NCBI GenBank assembly: GCA_965656445.1
Contig: CBFHKO010000001.1
Coordinates: 806,001 to 870,000, forward strand
Source: JAHEJA01 sp965656445
GTDB lineage: Bacteria; Pseudomonadota; Alphaproteobacteria; Rhodobacterales; Rhodobacteraceae
DNA length: 64,000 bases
Direction: 5' to 3'
Within the stretch, counting starts at the first letter, position 1; each line of letters opens with the position of its first letter. This document shows positions 23,667-33,297 of the stretch, piece after piece. The translations under genes and the position numbers were made by a program. A model generated the notes under the pieces. It was given only the letters and a program-made list of their open reading frames with translations. It did not search any database and had not been told where the DNA came from.

Positions 23667-24695
23667 CTATTGCGGCTTTGCACGAAAGCGAAAGGCGCCG
23701 TCTGGATCCAATTCACGGGTGACACGCCCATTTTGATAGAGGTGATTCACATGCGCCACGGCCTCGACCAGCGCCAATCCATATTCACCCTCACCAATCG
23801 TGCGCTTGAATAGGGGCTGAAAACACTCCGCCGCAGTGCGCGGTTCATCCAAAAACGCAATCAATCGCTCCAAGGCAGAATGATGGTTTTCAATCAATTG
23901 GGTTAACCGGTGGGGCAACCCCATAAAGGGCAATTTGTGGCCCGCCAAAACCAAGTGGTCCTTTTTGGCCAGAGTGCTAAATCGCTCGCAACTTTCGAGC
24001 CACTCACCAACGGGATCTGCGTCGGGCTCGGTCGCGTAAACCCCTAAATTTGGGCTAATTGAAGAAATGATTTGATCGCCTGAAATAACAAAATTGTCAT
24101 CCATGCTCCAAAACGTTGCATGCTCTGGGGAATGTCCATTACCACAGTGAACCGTCCAACGACGTCCCCCCATGGTCACAACATCATCTTGCTTGATCCG
24201 CTTAAAGCCAAGTGGCATGGGATAGACCGCATCGGCAAAATTGAACGGTTTTCCATTGGCACGCTCGGCGAGAATCTCGTTGTCCATGCCCGCCCGCGTC
24301 CAAAATTCTAATGTCTCGGCAACGGGCAGCTCTTGGACATCCAGACATAACATTCGCGAAAATAGCCAAGCCGTGCGGGTTGTCCATAGATCAGCACCAT
24401 GCTCGGTTTGAAACCACCCAGCCAAGCCAACATGATCAGGATGATGGTGCGTGACAATCACGCGCGACACAGGTTTGCCCGCCAATGGACCCTCAAGTAA
24501 CGTTTCCCAAATCCGCCGCGTGGTTTTGGAGCTCATGCCTGTGTCAATGATCGTCCAGCTATCTCCATCATCCAAGGCATAGACATTCACGTGATCCAGC
24601 TTCATCGGCAAAGGAAGGCGCATCCATTTAACGCCCTCCGCAATATCAATCGCTTCGCCAGTTTGGGGGGGATCAGTCCAAGGGGTCTGTACCAT
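23667..24695 (-). CDS. Metallo-beta-lactamase-fold hydrolase
   Basis: This 342-residue protein has the metal site motif VTHHHPDHVG at residues 81-90 (HxHxDH type), with the later ligands in the CGNGHSPEHATF segment and near GHKLPF. An extra C-terminal helical domain (ERLIAFLDEPRTAAECF onwards) is like that of LACTB2-type or glyoxalase II-like hydrolases. The substrate cannot be told from sequence. It is encoded 2 bases after an acyl-CoA dehydrogenase gene, so a role in CoA-thioester or fatty-acid metabolism is plausible. Confidence 0.87.
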   Translation of the reverse strand: MVQTPWTDPPQTGEAIDIAEGVKWMRLPLPMKLDHVNVYALDDGDSWTIIDTGMSSKTTRRIWETLLEGPLAGKPVSRVIVTHHHPDHVGLAGWFQTEHGADLWTTRTAWLFSRMLCLDVQELPVAETLEFWTRAGMDNEILAERANGKPFNFADAVYPMPLGFKRIKQDDVVTMGGRRWTVHCGNGHSPEHATFWSMDDNFVISGDQIISSISPNLGVYATEPDADPVGEWLESCERFSTLAKKDHLVLAGHKLPFMGLPHRLTQLIENHHSALERLIAFLDEPRTAAECFQPLFKRTIGEGEYGLALVEAVAHVNHLYQNGRVTRELDPDGAFRFRAKPQ

Positions 24696-24697
24696 CC

Positions 24698-26416
24698 CTA
24701 GGCGCTTAACTCATCGACCGTCATGGAATAAAGGTCCGAGGCCCCTTGGCACGATTGTTCAAGCAATCCTTTATACTCAGGCAAGATTGAGGTGACGTAG
24801 AATTTGGCTAATTTTGTCCGCGGCCCAATCCCGTCCTCTGCTAATGCAGCGCGAAGGTGATAAAAGCCACCCAAAACGCGGGCAAAGGCCTTGAGGAATG
24901 ACACTGAGCCTGCAAAACGATCGTTCACGTCCTTCTGTGCAACCATCCAGTCTATGGCCTCACGCAATGATTCTGTAGATTGCCAAATGGGCTCTACAAG
25001 ATCCGGCATTTTAGAGCGCGCCGTTTCTAATGTGGCTTGGATATCATCCAGCAAATGGCAGGCCGCTTCGCCCCCATCCATGAGTTTGCGACCAACGAGG
25101 TCCATGGCCTGAATACCATTCGTCCCCTCATAAATCGCCGTCACGCGCACATCACGATAATATTGTGCCGCACCCGTTTCTTCAACAAAGCCCATACCGC
25201 CATGAACCTGAACGCCCATTTCGGCAATGCGACACCCTGCATCCGTACCAAATGCCTTGGAAATCGGGGTGAGCAATGCGGCTTGAGCCGACCATTCGGC
25301 CCCTCCCGTCGCGGTTGCCATGTCAATTGCAACTGCGTTCGCCAATGCAATCGAACGAGCGACAAAGATATCCGATTTCATCGTTAAAATCATGCGGCGC
25401 ACATCGGCATGATCAATGATGGCGCCACTTCCCTCAGGAACGGGTGTGCGGCCTTGTTTGCGATCTAGGGCATAGGCCAGCGCGTGCTGATAAGCGCCTT
25501 CCGCCGCGCCGATCCCTTGGCCACCGACGCCGAGACGGGCATTGTTCATCATCGTAAACATTGCGCGCATGCCGTCATGCGGTTCACCGACCAGCCACCC
25601 AGTCGCGCCATCATATTGCATGACAGCGGTTGGCGATCCGTGAAGACCCATTTTATGTTCGAGGCTCACAACTTTTAAGGAATTCGCGACCCCTGGATTG
25701 CCATCCGCATCGGGTATCCGTTTGGGAACGATAAACAGGGAAATCCCTTTTGTTCCTGGGACACCATCTGGCAAGCGCGCCAAAACAAGGTGGCACACGT
25801 TTTCGGAAAAATCATTGTCGCCCCAAGAAATATAAATCTTTTGTCCTGAAACAGCATAGGTTCCATCACCATTTGGTTCCGCTTTAGACCGCAAAGCCCC
25901 TACATCAGAGCCCGCCTGTGGTTCCGTGAGGTTCATCGTCCCGCACCATTCGCCTGAAATCAGCTTGGGCAAGTAAAGCGATTTGATGTCATCGCTTGCG
26001 TGGTGCTCTAAGGCTTCGATCTGGCCTTGCGTCATCAATGGATTAAGCTGAAGCGACAAACAGGACGCCGCCATCATTTCATTGACCGCCGTCGTCACTG
26101 TCATCGGCAAGCCCATTCCACCAAATTCAGGCGAAGCAGACATACCGACCCATCCACCGTCGGCTATGGCCTTATAGGCCTCACCAAACCCTTTGGACGT
26201 GCGAACCACACCGTTTTCCAAAACAGCCGGATCAATGTCACCATTACGTTGGATGGGATACAAAACTTCCTCGGTCATGCGACCTGCTTCGGTTAGGATC
26301 GCAGCGACCATATCCCCATTCGCCTCTTCAAAGCGGGTGGTTTTCGTAACTTGATCAAAATCCACAACATGATCAAAGATATAGCTGTACTCATCAACAG
26401 GGGCGCGATACGGCAT
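24698..26416 (-). CDS. Acyl-CoA dehydrogenase with C-terminal extension (DmdC-like architecture)
   Basis: This 572-residue flavoenzyme has the acyl-CoA dehydrogenase signatures MNLTEPQAGSDVGAL near 165, MGVQVHGGMGFVEETGAAQ near 415 and YEGTNGIQAMDLVGRKL near 440, which includes the catalytic Glu. The N-terminal extension and the C-terminal AcdX-type domain make it longer than the usual 380 residues. This length matches the group that includes 3-methylmercaptopropionyl-CoA dehydrogenase (DmdC) of roseobacters. The exact substrate is not established. It would pass electrons to ETF and then to the ETF-QO encoded at 15-17 kb. It is followed by the MBL-fold hydrolase. Confidence 0.88.
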   Translation of the reverse strand: MPYRAPVDEYSYIFDHVVDFDQVTKTTRFEEANGDMVAAILTEAGRMTEEVLYPIQRNGDIDPAVLENGVVRTSKGFGEAYKAIADGGWVGMSASPEFGGMGLPMTVTTAVNEMMAASCLSLQLNPLMTQGQIEALEHHASDDIKSLYLPKLISGEWCGTMNLTEPQAGSDVGALRSKAEPNGDGTYAVSGQKIYISWGDNDFSENVCHLVLARLPDGVPGTKGISLFIVPKRIPDADGNPGVANSLKVVSLEHKMGLHGSPTAVMQYDGATGWLVGEPHDGMRAMFTMMNNARLGVGGQGIGAAEGAYQHALAYALDRKQGRTPVPEGSGAIIDHADVRRMILTMKSDIFVARSIALANAVAIDMATATGGAEWSAQAALLTPISKAFGTDAGCRIAEMGVQVHGGMGFVEETGAAQYYRDVRVTAIYEGTNGIQAMDLVGRKLMDGGEAACHLLDDIQATLETARSKMPDLVEPIWQSTESLREAIDWMVAQKDVNDRFAGSVSFLKAFARVLGGFYHLRAALAEDGIGPRTKLAKFYVTSILPEYKGLLEQSCQGASDLYSMTVDELSA

Positions 26417-26541
26417 GAGCTCTCCTAGAATAAAAGCGACATTACGGTTGGCACACAGCTCAAGAAACAGTATGCGATGTGTGCGGTTATTGCTAAATTA
26501 CCGATGTCCCCAACCCCTTCAACCAAAACGCAACGTCAAAC

Positions 26542-27492
26542 ATGGTAATCCACCCTACTGAAATTTTGGACCCAACGTCATTCTCTATTGAGCGCGCTGC
26601 ACAGTTGCTTGTTCAGGGGCGATTGGTGTCGTTTCCAACTGAGACTGTCTATGGATTGGGCGCGGATGCGACCAATGAGTCGGCCGTAAAAGCCATCTAT
26701 GCCGCCAAAGGGCGACCCAGTTTTAACCCCCTCATTGCGCATGTCTCTTCTGTCGAGATGGCCAAAGACTACGTCGAATGGTCGGAGGCGGCGGATGTGT
26801 TGGCCTCAGCGTTTTGGCCAGGGCCTTTGACGCTCGTACTTCCCCTGAAGCCAAACAATGCAATTGCGCCGACGGTCACAGCAGGTCTGGATACTTTGGC
26901 TATTCGGCTGCCTGCGCATCCCTTGGCGCAGCAAGTGTTGGAACATGCTGGACGTCCAATCGCGGCGCCATCTGCAAACCCAAGTGGGCGGATTAGCCCA
27001 ACAACGGCAGAGCATGTATTCGATGGGCTTAACGGTAAAGTTGACGTAATCTTAGATGGCGGTCCCTGTGCAGTTGGTTTGGAATCTACGATTGTTGGCC
27101 TTGCACCAACTGCAACAGTTTTGAGACCAGGGAGCATTACCGAAAGTGACCTCGAAACCATCCTTGGCTACCCGATGACCCACTATAAAGACGGAAGCCA
27201 TATTTCGGCCCCTGGTCAAATGCTGTCGCACTATGCGCCAAACGCTGAGGTCAGATTGAATGCATCTACATTCTCTCAAGATGAGCTGACATTAGGTTTT
27301 GGTGCGATGGAGTGTGATTTAAATTTGTCTGAGGGCGGCGATCTGGACGAAGCTGCGCGCAATCTATTTTCTATGTTGCGGCAGTTAGACAAAAACGGTC
27401 AAGGCACAATAGCTGTTGCCCCTATCCCTAACCATGGCATTGGTGTTGCGATCAATGACCGTCTAAAACGCGCAGCGGCCCCCAAAGACTAA
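26542..27492 (+). CDS. L-threonylcarbamoyladenylate synthase (Sua5/TsaC)
   Basis: This 316-residue enzyme makes threonylcarbamoyl-AMP for the t6A37 modification of tRNA. The YrdC domain (about residues 15-200) has FPTETVYGLGADA, KGRPSFNPLIAHV and RLPAHPLAQQVL, then APSANPSGRISPT. A C-terminal Sua5 domain follows, after SPGQMLSHYAP-like residues. The two-domain form is the Sua5 type rather than short TsaC. It diverges from the acyl-CoA dehydrogenase gene across a 125-base spacer. Confidence 0.93.
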   Translation: MVIHPTEILDPTSFSIERAAQLLVQGRLVSFPTETVYGLGADATNESAVKAIYAAKGRPSFNPLIAHVSSVEMAKDYVEWSEAADVLASAFWPGPLTLVLPLKPNNAIAPTVTAGLDTLAIRLPAHPLAQQVLEHAGRPIAAPSANPSGRISPTTAEHVFDGLNGKVDVILDGGPCAVGLESTIVGLAPTATVLRPGSITESDLETILGYPMTHYKDGSHISAPGQMLSHYAPNAEVRLNASTFSQDELTLGFGAMECDLNLSEGGDLDEAARNLFSMLRQLDKNGQGTIAVAPIPNHGIGVAINDRLKRAAAPKD

Positions 27493-27572
27493 TTGCGCGC
27501 ATTGATGGCTCAATTGAGATACTCGCGGGAAATTTACTTGGCTTTTCTGTAAAATTCGAACATCACCGTCCT

Positions 27573-28361
27573 ATGCGCAATTTTCTCTCACTCACCACGG
27601 CGTTCACCTTTTATGCGGGTTCGCTCCTTGCCGAAGCCGCCTCGCCTATCGTGTCATCAAGCCTCAGTACCGGATGGGTTCAACATAACGGACAGTATGT
27701 CTCTGCTTTTGAACTCAAGCTGGCGCCAAAATGGAAAACCTATTGGCGGGTTCCTGGGGATGCGGGTATTCCGCCTGAGCTCAATTTTAGCGGATCCACA
27801 AATGTGAAAGACGTGCAAATCATATGGCCGCGTCCCTTCCCCTTTGGACCAGACGATATGAGATCACTGGGCTACATCGATGGAATGGTTCTACCACTCT
27901 ACATCACACCACAAGACCCTGATGCGCCTGTTATTGTCTCATTGAGTGCGCGGCTTGGAATTTGTGAGGATATCTGTATTCCAGCTGATCTAACGCTTCA
28001 GCAAAACTTAGACGCCACGCGAACACGCCCAATTCCCAAGATTGTGGCCGCGCTCTTGGATGTTGTTCCAGACCGCACAGATAGCACACAGGCAAAGTGC
28101 CGTATTCACCCCACCGACTCAGGATGGCGCATTGACGCTTCGTTGCGTTTGCCAAACCTAGGCGCAAAAGAGACTGTGGTTATAGAGTATGCGTCTAAGG
28201 ACAAAAGGGTTGATGTCCAAGACACCCGTCGAGAAGGCAAGGACCTATTGGTGACAGCCCAACTTCGAGATAGCAGCGGAACATCATTGGCACGCAACCA
28301 GCTCACATTCACACTTATTGGTGAACGCAAAGCGGTTTCAATTGCAGGATGCCAACGTTAA
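27573..28361 (+). CDS. Periplasmic DsbD-alpha-like protein
   Basis: This 262-residue protein has a signal peptide (cleavage near residues 20-23) and matches the N-terminal domain of DsbD without the membrane and thioredoxin parts. Visible features are LKLAPKWKTYWRVPGDAGIPP near 48-68 and a cysteine pair CEDIC at 131-135. The Cys spacing differs from E. coli DsbD-alpha, where the two cysteines are further apart. It could receive electrons from a CcdA- or ScsB-like membrane partner, or take part in copper handling; this is inference. The stop codon shares the palindrome TTAA with the stop of the RND pump gene on the other strand. Confidence 0.8.
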   Translation: MRNFLSLTTAFTFYAGSLLAEAASPIVSSSLSTGWVQHNGQYVSAFELKLAPKWKTYWRVPGDAGIPPELNFSGSTNVKDVQIIWPRPFPFGPDDMRSLGYIDGMVLPLYITPQDPDAPVIVSLSARLGICEDICIPADLTLQQNLDATRTRPIPKIVAALLDVVPDRTDSTQAKCRIHPTDSGWRIDASLRLPNLGAKETVVIEYASKDKRVDVQDTRREGKDLLVTAQLRDSSGTSLARNQLTFTLIGERKAVSIAGCQR

Positions 28362-31300
28362 CTGCCTTGTCGTTTCGGTATCAATCGGCTCGCGAAAGCT
28401 AGAACATAGGCGAGCGCGACAATAGCAACCACCCCAACAGAGAATAGCCCTAAGGCCTGTGTGACTGTTGTTGCCCCACCTAGGCCAAGGGCTGAATTCA
28501 ATAGCTCGGGGACGCGCCCGAATGCGATTGTCCATCCCATTGTCACCACGAGCCATCCGACGATAGCCGCAAACAAAGCAACAAATGCAATCTTAATGTT
28601 TCGACGCCGCGCGCGCATGGCAAAGCGAAGCGATTTGATCATGGTTTTCACATCATTTTGGATCACAACAAGCGCAGGAACCACCAAGAGCACCAAGATC
28701 ATCCCAAATGCCAATCCGTAGACAAGTGTGATGACAGTTGGCTTTAGAAACTGCGCCTGAGATGAGCGCTCGTACAACAGTGGTAATAGCCCTAGAACAG
28801 TGGTCATTGTGGTTAGCATAACGGGGCGAAGGCGATCCGAAACCCCATCAATAACAGACGGAATAAGCCCTCGCGTTTTTGCGTGTTCATCGATCGTCGT
28901 GATCAAAACAATTGAGTCATTAATGATAATCCCCGTCATTCCCAAAAGGCCAACAATCGTGAACATCGACATCGGAACGCTTTCGACATAGTGCCCAAAA
29001 ATTGTCCCCACCAAACCAAACGGTATGATCGCCATAATCACCACAGGGCGTGTCCAACTTGAAAAGACCCATGTCAAAACAAGGTAAATTCCAGTGAGAA
29101 CCAAAATCAGACCAGTCCGCGCATCGTTCAAGAACCTGTTTTCCTGTTCCGACAAACCAGCAAGGCGGAAATCAACTTGGCGAACGGAGGCAATTTCTGG
29201 CAAGATTTCTTTTTCAAGCGCTTCCATAACCTGCTCGGCGGCTTTGGGGTCATCCTCAGAAATGTCCCCAGTCACCGATATCAACCGTATGCCGTTTTCA
29301 CGTCGCACAGTGGAAAACCCTTCGCGGCGCTGAACACTCACAATGTCTGCCAATGGCACATAGGTTCCGCTCGCCGTTCTCAATTGGGTTCTTTCTAGAA
29401 AATCCGCCGTCAACTCATCGCCCGGCAATTCAACGCGGATCGTCGCGCTTCGTGGTCCCATTGGATAGGTCGCCGCTTCGATACCATTTAGTCGATTGCG
29501 CAACACGGTCCCAAGACCATCAATCGTGAATCCCAAGGCTTGACCCTGTGGTGTCAGCTCAAGGATCAACTCTTCTTTGTCGTAAGAGAGGTCATCCTCA
29601 ACGGCAGAAACGATTGAAAACCGTGTCAGAGCCGTTTTCAAATCTTCTGATGCAGCCTTTAGTGTTTCGGCACTTGCACCATAAAACTGAACATCAAGTG
29701 CATCACCACCCGGTCCGCCGCGCCACCCTCGGAAGGACACAGTTTCCGCCAATGGATGCTTGCGAACACGGTCCTGAAGGTCGGCAACAAAGGCAAAACT
29801 CGAATAAGGGCGCAGGTCTGGATCAATCAATTCGAGGGATATCCCCCCAAGCTGGTCTGGTGTCTTTGTATCCGATCCAGGTAAAGGGCGGCCCGAATTG
29901 CCCCCAATTTCAGCAATGGCAAATTTGATCGGATTACGTCCGTGTTTTTCTTCGTATTCTTTGCCAATTTCATCCACTGCACGTTGCATTTCTCGCATCA
30001 TGGCGAGGCCGTCTTCGCGTTTTGCGCTAGACAACATTGCAAAATTTCCGGTCACTGAGGACTGTTCAGGAGAGTTGAAAAACCGCCACGGCACTTGACC
30101 AGAAATCAAGAAAACAGCCTGCGTCGCCAAAAGCGCAATCGCCCCTGCGATCACCACGTAGCGCGCGCGCACGACCCATCCAATGAACCCTCGAAAGAAA
30201 CCGTCGCGCATCCATTCAAAGCCGCGGTTGACCACACGGCTCGGCGCATCATACCAATGCTTTTTATCACCTGAACTCAGCGAATGCGCCATGTGATTAG
30301 GCAGGATAATAAAGCATTCGATCAAAGACGCCGTCAAAACCATGATCACGGTAAAGGGTATATCCGCAATCAAGCTGCCAAATCGGCCCCCGATCGCGAC
30401 CAGTCCAAAGAAGGCAATAACCGTCGTCAACGTCGCCGCAAAAACAGGAAGCGCCATCCGCTTGGCCGCTTTTTCAGCAGCGACCATAGGATCATGCCCT
30501 TGTCGCGCTTGATAATCGGCGTGTTCACCTACAACGATGGCATCATCCACCACGATCCCAAGCGTAATGATCAGAGCAAAGAGCGAGATCATATTAATCG
30601 TCACGCCAAAGACGTACATGATGGTAACTGCGGCCAGCATGGCTGTCGGAATTCCAGCCGCCACCCAAAATGCCGTTCGTGCATTCAAGAACAAAAACAA
30701 AAGGATCACAACCAAGGCAAGTCCACTGGCACCGTTATCAAGCAAGATATTTAATCGGCCAGTGATCAATTCCGCTAATGTACGGATGAGCTCGATTTTG
30801 GTCCCTTCAGGGAGCGTCGCTTCCAATTCGCGGGCCACACGTTCGACTTGATGCTGAAGACCAATCGCATCACCTTGTTCAGAACGGTCTACCCGAATGG
30901 AGACAGCAGAATTTTCACCGACAAAATACGTTCTTTCGCGATCCACACCTTCAACGCGGACTTGCGCGACATCTGCAATCCGAAGAGTTGACCCATCGGG
31001 GTTTGAGCGCAAAACAATATTGCCAATATCCTCAACGGTCCGTTTTGCAACGCCCGTGCGCACGCGGGCATTTGCGCCCGACACATCCCCTGCGGGGTCT
31101 GCGCTCACTTCTTCGGCTATCGCACTCGAAATTTGGCGCATCGTTACGTCATAAGCGATGAGGTTTGCCGACGGCACTTCGATCACGGTTTCGGGGGCGA
31201 CATAGCCGCGAATGGTTGTTCGTGTCACACCTTCGGCAAAGAGCCGCAAAACCATTTCATCGGCGAACAACCCCAATTGTTCCACTGGAACGGGGCCAGA

Positions 31301-31750
31301 AATCACAACATCAGTTACCCGATCTCGCCATGATCCACGCACGATGGTGGGATCTTCGGCATCTTCGGGGAGGTTGGAGGTTTGATTAAGGACCGTTTCG
31401 ACATCACTTGCAGCGCGCGACATGTCCCAATCTGGTTCAAATTCTAGCGATATTCTTGCACGCCCCTCGGTCGAGGTGCTTTCTGCGTCTGTTACACCTT
31501 CGACAGAAAGCAGCGCAGGTTCCAGAATTTGCACAATGGCATCATCGACATCCTCGGCACCCGCGCCTTGCCATTGCACGCTAACAGAAATGTTATCTAC
31601 GATAATATCGGGAAAGAATTGCGACCGCATGCGGGGCAACGACATGAGGCCCGCGATGATCAATACAACCAGCAGCAAGTTCGCCGCCGTCTTATGCCGC
31701 ACAAAATACGATAAAATACCGCCCGCAGCCTGAGGAAGTTCGCGTACCAT
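28358..31750 (-). CDS. RND-family efflux transporter, inner-membrane pump subunit
   Basis: This 1130-residue protein is an AcrB-like RND permease. The N-terminal helix is followed by the docking and porter domains and two sets of six helices. TM4 has the proton-relay acids in LGIVVDDAIVVGEHADY, and TM10-12 have GMTGIIINDSIVLITTIDEH. The last canonical helix ends near LVVPALVVIQND; a tail of about 90 residues follows with two further hydrophobic helices, which is longer than usual. The adaptor gene ends 3 bases upstream on the same strand. No outer-membrane TolC gene is nearby. The substrates are unknown. Confidence 0.93.
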   Translation of the reverse strand: MVRELPQAAGGILSYFVRHKTAANLLLVVLIIAGLMSLPRMRSQFFPDIIVDNISVSVQWQGAGAEDVDDAIVQILEPALLSVEGVTDAESTSTEGRARISLEFEPDWDMSRAASDVETVLNQTSNLPEDAEDPTIVRGSWRDRVTDVVISGPVPVEQLGLFADEMVLRLFAEGVTRTTIRGYVAPETVIEVPSANLIAYDVTMRQISSAIAEEVSADPAGDVSGANARVRTGVAKRTVEDIGNIVLRSNPDGSTLRIADVAQVRVEGVDRERTYFVGENSAVSIRVDRSEQGDAIGLQHQVERVARELEATLPEGTKIELIRTLAELITGRLNILLDNGASGLALVVILLFLFLNARTAFWVAAGIPTAMLAAVTIMYVFGVTINMISLFALIITLGIVVDDAIVVGEHADYQARQGHDPMVAAEKAAKRMALPVFAATLTTVIAFFGLVAIGGRFGSLIADIPFTVIMVLTASLIECFIILPNHMAHSLSSGDKKHWYDAPSRVVNRGFEWMRDGFFRGFIGWVVRARYVVIAGAIALLATQAVFLISGQVPWRFFNSPEQSSVTGNFAMLSSAKREDGLAMMREMQRAVDEIGKEYEEKHGRNPIKFAIAEIGGNSGRPLPGSDTKTPDQLGGISLELIDPDLRPYSSFAFVADLQDRVRKHPLAETVSFRGWRGGPGGDALDVQFYGASAETLKAASEDLKTALTRFSIVSAVEDDLSYDKEELILELTPQGQALGFTIDGLGTVLRNRLNGIEAATYPMGPRSATIRVELPGDELTADFLERTQLRTASGTYVPLADIVSVQRREGFSTVRRENGIRLISVTGDISEDDPKAAEQVMEALEKEILPEIASVRQVDFRLAGLSEQENRFLNDARTGLILVLTGIYLVLTWVFSSWTRPVVIMAIIPFGLVGTIFGHYVESVPMSMFTIVGLLGMTGIIINDSIVLITTIDEHAKTRGLIPSVIDGVSDRLRPVMLTTMTTVLGLLPLLYERSSQAQFLKPTVITLVYGLAFGMILVLLVVPALVVIQNDVKTMIKSLRFAMRARRRNIKIAFVALFAAIVGWLVVTMGWTIAFGRVPELLNSALGLGGATTVTQALGLFSVGVVAIVALAYVLAFASRLIPKRQGS

Positions 31751-31753
31751 AGC

Positions 31754-33211
31754 CTAGCCTCCCATTCTGCTTTCTAAGCGTTGCACCATTTCGGCGGGGA
31801 CCTTCTCCTCTTTTAACTGAGACAAGATACGATCTTTGGCGGCCTTCGGGATACGGGTGTTGGCCTCAACAGCCGCTAGTAGTTTCGCGCGACGCTCCTC
31901 GGTCAGCTCTACCATTTCACGCTCTTCCAATTCGAGTGGTTGCGCTTGATTGAGCGCCTTCACTTTGATGCCAGCGCCCAAAACAGGGGTCCGCTGCGCG
32001 ACCACATCACGGTTAATAATATCGCGAGAGCGGACAAGCACGTCATCGCCTTGGCGTCGCATCAAACGCACGGAGACTTCTTCCAGTCTATCTCCTTCAC
32101 CAACAACCAAAACAGAATTGTCCGCATCAAGCGCAGTTGCAGGAAGACGTTTAACAAAATTCATTTCGGGCTCTTGGATTTGCACCGTTACAAAATCACC
32201 AGGCTTGAGTCCGCGACCCTGTTGGATATCTGCAAACAAGAGACGTCCCGTTTGGCCCGCGGCAACGGATCCACTATCTCGGCTCAGAACAGCCGTTGAT
32301 TCAAGATCGGTTCCAAGAACATTCAACTGCACTGTCGCATTAGCCCGAATAAGCGAGCCATCCCCGTCCAAAAGGCGGGCATATTGTTCTGTTGAAACAC
32401 GCAAAGCGACTTCTAAACGGGCGGGGTCCATAAGGCTGCCGATACGTTCGTTATTACTGACGAGACCGCCCTGAACCAATGTGACTTGGCTAAGCGTTCC
32501 CGAAAACTCCGCGTATAATTTAGCGTCCTTCAAACGACGTTCGGCGTCTTGTTGCGCAAGCTGTGCACGGGCAAGGCGGGTTTGCGCATTTGCGCCGCGT
32601 GCTTTGGCTTGATCAATGGCACTGCGACGGGACAGAACAGACTGAGACGCCGATGACGCCGCAAGTTCCGCCGCCTCAACCGCGGCAGCCGTTCCAACGC
32701 CGCGTTGCGCTAGATCCATTTGTCGTGCCAGCGCGCGATCCCGCAGGTCTTTTTGCGCAAGTGCCGCATCAAGTTCATCCTGCGCAAGGATGAGCGCACG
32801 CGCCGCCTCATCCACTTCGGCTGTGGCATCCACGACATCGCTTGTTGCGCGGCTCAACGCACTTTGCGCATCCGCATCGTCAAGACGCACCAAAAGCTCG
32901 CCTTGCTCAACTTGGCCGCCCTCAACAAAATTCTCAGACAGCATAGTGACCTGACCACCGGAAGCCATGCGCAAATCAAGGGTGCGTCGGCTTTGCACTT
33001 CGCCAAAGGCTTCGAGGATCGGCGAAATCGTTTCAGGTTGCGCTGTTACGACATTTACCGTGAACACACGTTCGCGCGCCTGAGGTGCCCGTGGTTCGCG
33101 GCCCATGCGTTCGCCAATTGCTGTTTGAATTTCATATCCCGCAAAAACGAGAAGACCCAAAGAGAGGCTTGCAAATAATAATCCAGTCAAAGCCTTGTTG
33201 ATGAAGCGCAT
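31754..33211 (-). CDS. RND efflux periplasmic adaptor (membrane fusion protein)
   Basis: This 485-residue adaptor has an N-terminal membrane anchor (residues about 8-30), the first lipoyl half GEVQSRRTLDLRMASGGQV, a long alpha-helical hairpin (about 110-220, rich in Ala, Gln and Arg), and the second half AKLYAEFSGTLSQV. A beta-barrel follows. After residue 425 there is an unusual charged helical tail (ERRAKLLAAVEANTRIP onwards) of about 60 residues. It precedes the RND pump gene by 3 bases, so both form one operon that exports an unknown substrate. Confidence 0.92.
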   Translation of the reverse strand: MRFINKALTGLLFASLSLGLLVFAGYEIQTAIGERMGREPRAPQARERVFTVNVVTAQPETISPILEAFGEVQSRRTLDLRMASGGQVTMLSENFVEGGQVEQGELLVRLDDADAQSALSRATSDVVDATAEVDEAARALILAQDELDAALAQKDLRDRALARQMDLAQRGVGTAAAVEAAELAASSASQSVLSRRSAIDQAKARGANAQTRLARAQLAQQDAERRLKDAKLYAEFSGTLSQVTLVQGGLVSNNERIGSLMDPARLEVALRVSTEQYARLLDGDGSLIRANATVQLNVLGTDLESTAVLSRDSGSVAAGQTGRLLFADIQQGRGLKPGDFVTVQIQEPEMNFVKRLPATALDADNSVLVVGEGDRLEEVSVRLMRRQGDDVLVRSRDIINRDVVAQRTPVLGAGIKVKALNQAQPLELEEREMVELTEERRAKLLAAVEANTRIPKAAKDRILSQLKEEKVPAEMVQRLESRMGG

Positions 33212-33297
33212 TCTGTTTCAACCTTAAAAATATCTGTTGAGGGATCATCTAGTTCAATTTTAGATAGAGCCCAGTTCACATTCTACGAACCAGAAAA

